DNA of 64,000 nucleotides from Cephalotus follicularis (lineage: Eukaryota; Streptophyta; Magnoliopsida; Oxalidales; Cephalotaceae). Under the pieces are notes generated by a model. That model saw only the letters and a list, made by a program, of their open reading frames with translations. It ran no database searches and was not told the DNA's origin. The DNA lies in NCBI GenBank assembly GCA_001972305.1, contig BDDD01000363.1, positions 770,977 through 834,976 on the forward strand. Direction: 5' to 3'. The translations under genes and the position numbers were made by a program. This document shows positions 57,646-64,000 of the stretch, piece after piece. Each line of letters opens with the position of its first letter. Within the stretch, counting starts at the first letter, position 1.

Positions 57646-58489
57646 AACGCCCGGGCTGCCACGGCTGAGCTGCCATGCTAGAGCTGCCCTGATGACTGTG
57701 CTGAGCTGCCAGGAAGGAACGCATGAGCTGCCAGAGTTGAGCTCCCATGCCGAGCAGCTATACCAGGGGCGCTACGTCGTGGTACCACATGCCTGAAGCG
57801 GTATGCCCAGGGCGATGATGACAGGGGTTATACACCCAGGCAAAGGACGTCGGGGTAACGCATCAGGGACGCCTTTGCCAGAAGAGAGACGCTATGCACT
57901 GGAGTCCTTCCCTGCCATTTCTGTCCATGCAACCAAGTTGGCAAGCCCCCTGACTAACGAACAGGACGTCTCCTGCATGCACTTATATAAGTTGATCCCA
58001 GGCTGGCTTTGTCCTCTGCATGCATGGTGAGGAATAAAGAGAATGGGACGTGCATATGTACGAGTGAGCCAGGTGAGGGAAGAAAGGAAAGTATGTACTT
58101 GTGGTGCATGCGTTCAAGAAGATAAAACATGGCCTAAGCATGCGTTTCCCGGCATTACATGTCTCAACAGTGCGTGCATGGCCACCCTGCATGCATTCAT
58201 AAAATAAGGAAATGAATATGTATGTATACGCATGCGTGCTGGGCAGTAAGGATAAGGGATTTGACACATGAAAGTACCCGGGCAAAGATTAAGTAAAGGA
58301 TGTGGCTATGCATGCGCCAGGCACACTTTGAGGTGAACCTTGTGTATGAGAAGTACCATGCACAATGGTGAGCCCTAGTCTGGCTTAAGGAATGGCTTAA
58401 AGAAGTCAAAGGAAAGGTGAGGAAATAAGTCAGGGAAGGAAATGGAATTAGAAAATGGAATGTAAAAGGAAAAGATTTAGATAAAGAAC

Positions 58490-58725
58490 CCCAGGCAGGT
58501 GAGCCCAACTGGGGAGAATTCCGCAGAGTAGGTGAACCTAAGGGGTGAATTCTGCGAGGCAAGTGATCCTCGGGCGAACCGCCAATGGTGGACCTAAAGG
58601 TGAATTTCGCCAAAGCTGGTGATCCAAAGGGTGAACCGCAGAGCAGGTGGGCAAAGGGCGAATTCGGCTTAGCAGGTGAACCTGGAGGAGAATTCTGCGG
58701 GCTGGTGAACCTAAAGGTGAACCAT
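58490..58725 (+). repeat. GGTGAACC/GAATTC repeats in E
   Basis: Seven or so degenerate units of about 30 bp of the type GCAGGTGAACCTAAGGGTGAATTCNGC. Confidence 0.75.
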
Positions 58726-59291
58726 GTATACTGACCAGACCATAGGATGACCGAACTAGACTCCTCTGTGATGTGATTGCTATGTATGGTTTGAGTAGAG
58801 CAGTCCGAGAACAAAGGATGATGATGATTATGCTATGGATTATGATCTGCATTCATGTACGCATGCATATTTATTATATTTGTTTCTCTTCTGTTTGTAT
58901 CGTTTGTTCCTCTGGTATGTGCCCGTATATGGGGTGAACTACACAACCCTCAGGGTTGCTGACCCATTCTTTTGAATGGGCCAGGCACAGGTACAGGTAT
59001 TGGAGGCATGTCACAGCAGCGCTAAAGACAAAGGATTATTTTGTAAGTCCCTCCTCGACAGTACGCTTCCATGGACAAAGTTACAGGAAAATAAATTGTG
59101 TATTTATTTTATTCTGGTTTATAACAGTGTAATTTATATGATTTGAATTGGGTCTGTAATCCACACATTAAATAAAGGTTTATGGTTATGATTTATTTTA
59201 AGTTTTAAATTTTATGCTTAATTATGATGACGATTGTACGGATTGCCACGTGTCGAGTCGTGGGGCCCAACCCACGGTTCGGGGCGTGACA

Positions 59292-59997
59292 TATTGCCTT
59301 TGAGACAGGGTTCACAAGTTGGAAACGGTTGATACTCTGAAAAATCAAAGTACCCATCCGAGATCAACTGGCGTACTCTTTTCTCACCAATATGACCAAG
59401 TCTGCAGTGCCATAGATAAGATGTATTACTTTCACCTCTCTTTCTTTTATTGTCTTTTTGGATATTGAATACAGTCTCATGTCCATTCAAAACATATTAT
59501 CCTTCATAAAGGAAACATTTTGCATAAATGACATCATTCATTGAAATGGTACAACACTTGTCCACAAAAACAACATTAAAACCTTCGGCATCTAATGTTG
59601 GAATAGATATGATGTTCCGCAAAATGCGTGGTGAATAAATGAAATGTTTAAGTACAAAACACTGGCCCGAAAGCAACAAAATCCTGACTGATCCCACAGC
59701 TATGGCTTCAACAATCGAACCATCCGCGAGCCGTAGGTCTCCCTCACCCTTCTCAAGGTTTCTTCTATCCGTGAGGGCCTCCAAATTAGAACATATGTGA
59801 GTACCACATCCACTGTCTAAAATCCAGGAAGATGAATCAGGTATGTACATGTTCACCTCTATAGAAGACAAACTGGGCATACCTTTGCCAATTGACTTCA
59901 GGAATGTCACACAATTCCTTTTCCAATGACCCGACTTTTCACAGTGGAAGCAGAGTCCCTTAGCAGGAGGTTCTGAGGCACTCTCCTCAGCAGTTAC
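59292..59997 (-). pseudogene. Gag end, protease and pre-integrase region of D
   Basis: On the minus strand: gag zinc knuckle LCFHCEKSGHWKRNC at about 59956-59914, then protease with SSWILDSGCGTHIC (catalytic Asp present) in an open stretch to 59497, a stop, then pre-integrase YLWHCRLGHIGEKRV and CEPCLKGNM at the point where E enters. The frame resumes beyond E with the integrase core at 56309. Little decayed compared with Tat-2 or C. Confidence 0.87.
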
Positions 59998-60350
59998 AAC
60001 TCTTGTAACACTATCTGGCGTAGCAACAACTTGCTGTTTTGCCTGGCTACAAACACTTTATCAGCTAATTCTTCTCAAGAATGATAGTGAAAGGGTTTGT
60101 TATTTTCAGTAGGTACAACTCTTGCAACACTATCTGGCGCAGCAATAGTTTGCTGTTTTGCCTAGCTACAAACACTTTGTCAGCTAATTCTTCTCAATAA
60201 TGATAGTGAAAAGGGTTTGTTATTTTCAGTAGGTACAACTCTTGCAACACTATCTGGTGCAGTAATAGTTTGCTGTTTTGTCTAGCTACAAACACTTTGT
60301 CAGCTAATTCTTCTCAAGAATGATAGTGATAGGGTTTGTTATTGCGACGT
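59998..60350 (-). repeat. Three tandem copies of a 120-bp unit in the gag end of D
   Basis: Copies start at 59998, 60117 and 60237 (AACTCTTG(C/T)AACACTATCTGG). They are about 90-95 percent alike. The first joins the coding frame of the zinc knuckle; the repeated parts contain stops, so the duplication disrupts gag. Confidence 0.92.
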
Positions 60351-60553
60351 CTGAAGATATAAAAAGAAGACAACAGTAATCAGATAAATTCAATTTCAAT
60401 GTTTATAACCTTAAAGATTTGGTCTTTAATCTTTTAGGTATATTTGCCTCTCAGGCTCCCACTATTTAACGCGAATCCCATAACCCTCATAAATATGGGA
60501 GACGGGAAACAACAATCCAAGTCTCATGGATCTCATTTCTGAGTGGGGATCGG
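60351..60553 (-). other. Leader-side segment of D left of solo LTR F
   Basis: No frame. Minus strand near 60354-60390 reads a pyrimidine-rich run ending TTATATCTTCAG before ACGTCGC, which looks like an intron acceptor. A small perfect inverted repeat TTAAAGA-TTTGG-TCTTTAA lies near 60411-60430. Confidence 0.5.
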
Positions 60554-60697
60554 TGTAACGTCCGAGGTTTTCGTTAAAGTGTAATGTTGCTTTTCCAATG
60601 TAATTTTACACCTTGTGTTAATGGGAACCATGTTTTTCCTCTTTTGTGTGTTGAAAGTTGCAAGAGAAGTGTGTAGGTGTGCTTTCTGAACATGGGG

Positions 60698-60840
60698 CAG
60701 CCGACTGCCACAGGGAGGCAACCGACTGGATTTCCCTTGGTGAAGAACCAGCTAGCTGTTGTGAGGAAACAACCGGCTGTGTGTGTATCGGCAGAAACAG
60801 CCGACTGCCAAGTCAAGGCTGTCGACTGCCAGGCGCCAGA
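60698..60840. repeat. CCGACTG motif cluster 1 in F
   Basis: Five copies of (A/G)CCGACTG or TCGACTG within 140 bases, upstream of the presumed TATA box. Confidence 0.75.
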
Positions 60841-61364
60841 CAGCACACGTGCTGTCAGGCTTGGTGTGACAAAGTGGGTGTTGGCTTTATATGGGCAGAA
60901 GACAGGGAGAGGGGCCGGGTGTCCACATAAAAACACAAGATTCTTCCTCCATCTTCATCCCTTTTTCACAGAGAGTTCAAAGAGAGTGTGAAAGAGTGAA
61001 GAAAAGGGAGTGGAAGTGTGTGTGTGTTGTGGATCCAAGGATCTTTGTGTTAAACCGTGGACTTGGAGGCTTGGACAGTGGCAAGAACGGACCAGTGGGA
61101 GTTGCTGGACGAGTTGGGGAGTGCAAAAGCCTTGGTTTTGGACTTAAAGAGGTGGATTGCAGCTCCTAACTTGGAGTTCTAAGGTAGGGGGAAAGTCATT
61201 TTTGTGATGTTAAGTTCGGTTTTAATGTTTTCCATGATATAAAATGCATGTATGTGTTATGTATTGAGCCTGGAATGTGTTGTTGCATAAATGTCCTATG
61301 TTGGGATGGGTTTGGTGTGTGTTGTGGCTTGTTTTGGCTGCTATTTTCTTCGTTTTTTGCAGAG

Positions 61365-61645
61365 TCCAGTCGACTACCCGTGTTGGGTAGCCGACTGCTT
61401 AATGGTTCCAGCCGACTGTGTTTGAGGAGCCAGTCGACTATCCATGTGTGTTTCTGGGAAGTGCCTGCAGAGGTTGTGTAGTCGACTGCTGTAGGTCAGC
61501 AGCCGACTGTCGAGTGTAAGCAGCCGACTGTCAAGAGTGATAGCCGACTGTCTAGTATGGGTAGTCGACTGCCAGTGTTAGGCAGCCGGCTGTTTTAAGG
61601 GGAGCAGCCGACTGTCAGTGGGAGACAGCCGACTGTCAGGGCCTG
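61365..61645. repeat. CCGACTG motif cluster 2 in F
   Basis: At least eleven copies of AGCCGACTG or AGTCGACTG, spaced 15-30 bases, most followed by TC or CC. Confidence 0.85.
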
Positions 61646-62830
61646 TTTTGCCTTGTGAACGTGTGTGTGCATCGTGTAATGTGATTTTTTGCTTCGTGAA
61701 GCTTTATAAACTGCTTTGGACATTGTGATAGCTGATTGTGAACTGCTTTTTGGAAGTGCATTGTTGATTTATGAAAATCATTGCTTTACACGAAAATGTA
61801 TCTTTTGAGAAAATATATATTTTTGAACAGTAAAAATGACTTCCAAAACACCGTGAACCGAGTTTTGTGATATTGTGAACCGAGAACCGTGACATCGTGA
61901 AAATGAGTTTGTTTTCAAGTATCTTTGTTTTATCAATTTACTTGGAAAACTGTTTTGAGTATCGAGATGACTGTGATTATGATTGAATTGACTGTGATTG
62001 CTGATTGTGATTGTGATTGTGACCGTACTAGTTGCGTGGCGGAGATGCCAGCGATGACTAGTGGTCGGGTTGACTCAGGGGCCAGGAGCTGGCTGGGTGA
62101 CTCACTGCATCGTGACCTACTTCGTGTCGTCCGGAGTCGGGGCCGATGACGGGATGTACGACGTTGGGGCCAGGAGTTGGCGACGCTCTTCGTACCCATC
62201 GTGAACCGTGTTTTGTGTAGTCCTTTGGACTTGTTTGAGACCGTGAATTGTGACATTGTGATACCGTGATTTCTGTGACATCGTGACATCGTGGTTTAGC
62301 ATATGTATATATATATATATATATATGCATCGAGATATAGTATGTACTACATCATGTTGCATTCATGTTTTGGTTTTGTTGATCTTATGTTGCTTTTATG
62401 ACTTTGGCCGAGTGAGGACAAAGGCTAACCCCCTACTGTTGCAGATTGATGCTGCGTTTTGGATATCGCAGGGCATGGCTCTATCAGACAGTGAAGTGAT
62501 GGAGTTTTATGCTTTAAGTGTTTTTGTAAAGCAGTGTGTAAACATGTTGTACTTTGGTTCATGTACTAATGTTTAACGAGGTTGTTGTATCGACTTTTGG
62601 ATCACGCTCCGTTTGTGGGCTTTTTAAACAATGCTATACTGTGGATGTTGTGGGGATCATGTGGTATGGGATGCATGGTTCCGTTTGCTTTCAGCTTATA
62701 GTTAAATCCTTCCGCAAGTTTGATATTTAATCAAAAGTTTTAAGTTTTATCGTTCTCTGTATAAGCTGGATGTTTGTTAAATTGCCATGTTGTATGTTGT
62801 TAATACAAGCGGGGTGTGACAATCGGTGTC

Positions 62831-63176
62831 CTGCAACATATTCAGTATAACCTTGACGGGGGCCAAAATGCTACACTGAATCTTGCAGTTAGGCAAAACT
62901 CTTGCCAATTATACAATAGTATAATCCCCGATCATCGCTTTTGTCTCTAGTCTACATATGACATTGACGGGGGCCAAAACGCCATATGCATTCTAGTCAA
63001 GCTTCACCTACCATTAAATACACAATGAATTAATAAATGTGAATCCTGACGGGGGCCGAAACATTCACATCCGAAATTCATCTGCATGCACAATCTCATG
63101 TTCAACTAATACAGATGTTCCTAGAAAAGGTGAGCTTTGACAGGGGCCAAAACACTCACAATTTCCAAGAGCATCT
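62831..63176 (-). other. Array of four hairpins with a shared apical motif
   Basis: Motif TTGACGGGGGCCAAAA (plus strand) or a close variant at 62853, 62964, 63046 and 63137. Each copy lies between inverted arms of different sequence: 62831-62888 (ATTCAGT/ACTGAAT plus outer CTGCAA/TTGCAG), 62947-62996 (CATATG/CATATG plus outer CTAG), 63026-63080 (ATGTGAAT/ATTCACAT plus outer TGAATT/AATTCA), 63113-63176 (GTGAG/CTCAC plus outer AGATG/CATCT). Read as minus-strand RNA, hairpins 1, 2 and 4 gain G-U pairs that would be A-C mismatches on the plus strand, so the structured strand is probably the sense strand of D. Apical loop consensus UUUUGGCCCCCGUCAA. Function unknown. Confidence 0.7.
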
Positions 63177-63882
63177 ATATCAATTGCAATCACAGAAGGC
63201 AACGACCGAACACTATCTTGTGCTCGTTTCGCTTTAACTTGATATCATGGTATAATGAGGAATGATAATATATAACTCTTATTATTATTAGCAGACCCGT
63301 TATTAGTCAAATTACAGGTATATGGCAATATATGGGGAGGCCGTTGGAACCTCAATAACATGCATCACATACATATTAAAACTAATGGTTGGTTATGGAC
63401 TTTACTACTGCAACTTGTTTGACTCTCAAACAAGCTACTGGTCTCATTCCTAGGTATGTTATTACAATCATACATTTCTCCCATACATGCATGGGTCTTG
63501 TAACATCTTTCCTCTTCTTAATCTTGCTTTCATTGCGACTCTCGCTCTTCAATTACATAAACCAATTATAAACTACAGAAACCTTGATCTAATTAAGGGG
63601 AGTTACATGGAGGTTAAGGAAGAATTAAAGATACAAATCAAGAGAGAGAAGAGAGACATGCAAGTCTCAAAATTATTACAACCCGAAAATAATGAATATA
63701 AAACATACATTCAACACTTGAATAAAATAAGACTAGGTGAAGTCTATAACCTAACCATCATGCATAAATATAATTCAATCTCATTGAATTATCCAATAAT
63801 AATTTAATCCCATTAAATTATCCAATATTGATGATTCAATCTCATTGAATTATCAAGTGTTAATGTTGATAGATATGCTGCT

Positions 63883-64000
63883 ATAATTATAGAACATTTC
63901 TATAAATATAGAAAATTAATTTGTATAATTATAGAACATGTCCATAAATACAAAAAATTAATTTGGGTATTTGTATAATTATAGAACATTTCCATAAATA
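63883..64000. repeat. AT-rich tandem repeat at the right edge
   Basis: Three copies of TATAATTATAGAACAT with following CATAAATA-like sequence, at 63882, 63924 and 63974; the array may continue past the window. Confidence 0.8.

Larger units (their letters stand above)
56315..59291 (+). mobile_element. E: solo LTR (2977 bp) inside D
   Basis: TGTAAGAGCCC to GGGGCGTGACA, flanked by the target duplication TATTG (56310-56314 and 59292-59296). It splits the coding region of D between KGNM and the integrase core. The right end CGGTTCGGGGCGTGACA resembles the sense end of the LTR of C, and TATAAATA at 56765 fits plus sense, so it is probably a solo LTR of a Tekay-type chromovirus left by LTR-LTR recombination. 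Frames inside, up to 205 codons, show no known domain. Confidence 0.88.
60554..62821 (+). mobile_element. F: solo LTR (2268 bp) inside D
   Basis: TGTAACGTCCGAGG to GCGGGGTGTGACA with target duplication ATCGG (60549-60553 and 62822-62826). The end GGGGTGTGACA resembles the sense end of the LTR of C, so a Ty3/gypsy origin in plus orientation is likely. TTTATATGGG near 60887 may be the TATA box. No coding sequence. Contains two clusters of CCGACTG motifs and a TA/AT microsatellite at 62307-62325. Confidence 0.88.
42306..64000 (-). mobile_element. C: Ty3/gypsy chromovirus (Del/Tekay type), carrying nested elements
   Basis: Minus-strand element with a 2505-bp 3' LTR, polypurine tract, pol with C-terminal chromodomain, a mostly deleted gag, primer site and a 5' LTR cut after 421 bases by element D. 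The cut point is clear: 49494-49498 GTTAG is followed by D, whereas the 3' LTR continues GTTAG-ACACAAGG at about 42729. The rest of the 5' LTR must lie beyond the window. Own coding span is 44860-49077. Confidence 0.9.
49499..64000 (-). mobile_element. D: Ty1/copia element inserted in the 5' LTR of C
   Basis: Minus-strand element. Its 3' LTR (49499-53771, split by G) is followed by polypurine tract, RNase H, RT, integrase, then (after solo LTR E) pre-integrase, protease, gag zinc knuckle, a triple tandem repeat and a leader region interrupted by solo LTR F. Left target copy GTTAG at 49494-49498. No 5' LTR or primer site was found before 64000, so D runs out of the window. RT is open over 337 residues, making D one of the better preserved elements here. 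Confidence 0.87.
62822..64000 (-). other. Leader-side region of D right of solo LTR F
   Basis: No reading frame with a recognisable motif on either strand. 62831-63176 holds four hairpins with a shared apical sequence (separate entry). 63177-63880 is AT-rich and shows nothing I recognise. The D 5' LTR was not found. Confidence 0.55.

Noticed and set aside
57314..57748. 144-codon minus frame rich in Ala, Gln, Trp and Ser in E
   Set aside because: Direct translation of the 35-bp and GAGCTGCCA repeats inside a solo LTR; no domain.
58197..58814. 205-codon minus frame in E
   Set aside because: Covers the GGTGAACC/GAATTC repeats; Pro/Ser repeats are a by-product of the array.

Overview
The window is nuclear DNA of a flowering plant, most likely a eudicot. 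Two intron-containing plant genes with canonical GT-AG introns sit in a sea of nested LTR retrotransposons of Ty3/gypsy and Ty1/copia type. No rRNA, tRNA, CRISPR or bacterial-style features were seen. All calls come from reading the sequence and the protein motifs; no database search was run. Letter names (Tat-1, Tat-2, A to G) are mine. Layout: 1-7006 is the 3' part of a Tat-lineage Ty3/gypsy element (Tat-1, + strand) with an antisense, intron-bearing accessory gene between integrase and the 3' LTR. 7007-8571 is AT-rich spacer. 8577-20438 is a complete relative (Tat-2, + strand, LTRs of about 0.9 kb, 5-bp target duplication ACTAC) with the same antisense gene. 20444-21715 is AT-rich spacer with a possible MITE. 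21821-34807 is an intact 14-exon gene for chloroplast NADP-malate dehydrogenase (+ strand, 441 aa). Its 8.6-kb third intron holds a copia element A (- strand, target duplication TGTTA) into which a second copia element B (+ strand) was inserted; a later deletion fused B to the 5' LTR of A. 36118-41223 is an intact 6-exon gene (- strand, 590 aa) for a membrane-tethered NAC transcription factor, convergent with the dehydrogenase gene. 42306-64000 is one continuing nest. A Del/Tekay-type chromovirus C (- strand) was split in its 5' LTR by copia element D (- strand). D in turn carries copia-like element G (+) in its 3' LTR, a solo LTR E in its pre-integrase/integrase coding region and a solo LTR F in its leader. 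Neither C nor D ends inside the window. How it works together: the two host genes read as functional. NADP-malate dehydrogenase, regulated by light through thioredoxin, exports reducing power as malate. The NAC factor is of the type kept at a membrane and released by stress. Almost all retroelement coding sequence is dead: in-frame stops are mostly CAG, CGA or TGG codons turned into TAG or TGA, the signature expected from deamination of methylated cytosine. Most unusual items: (1) four imperfect hairpins in the leader-side part of D (62831-63176) that share a 16-nt apical sequence but have different, internally matched stems, with G-U pairs favouring the D-sense strand; (2) the antisense gene of both Tat elements, with its own TATA box and antisense introns; (3) clusters of a GTCGAC-like core in noncoding parts of several unrelated LTR elements; (4) the mosaic LTR pair of G.
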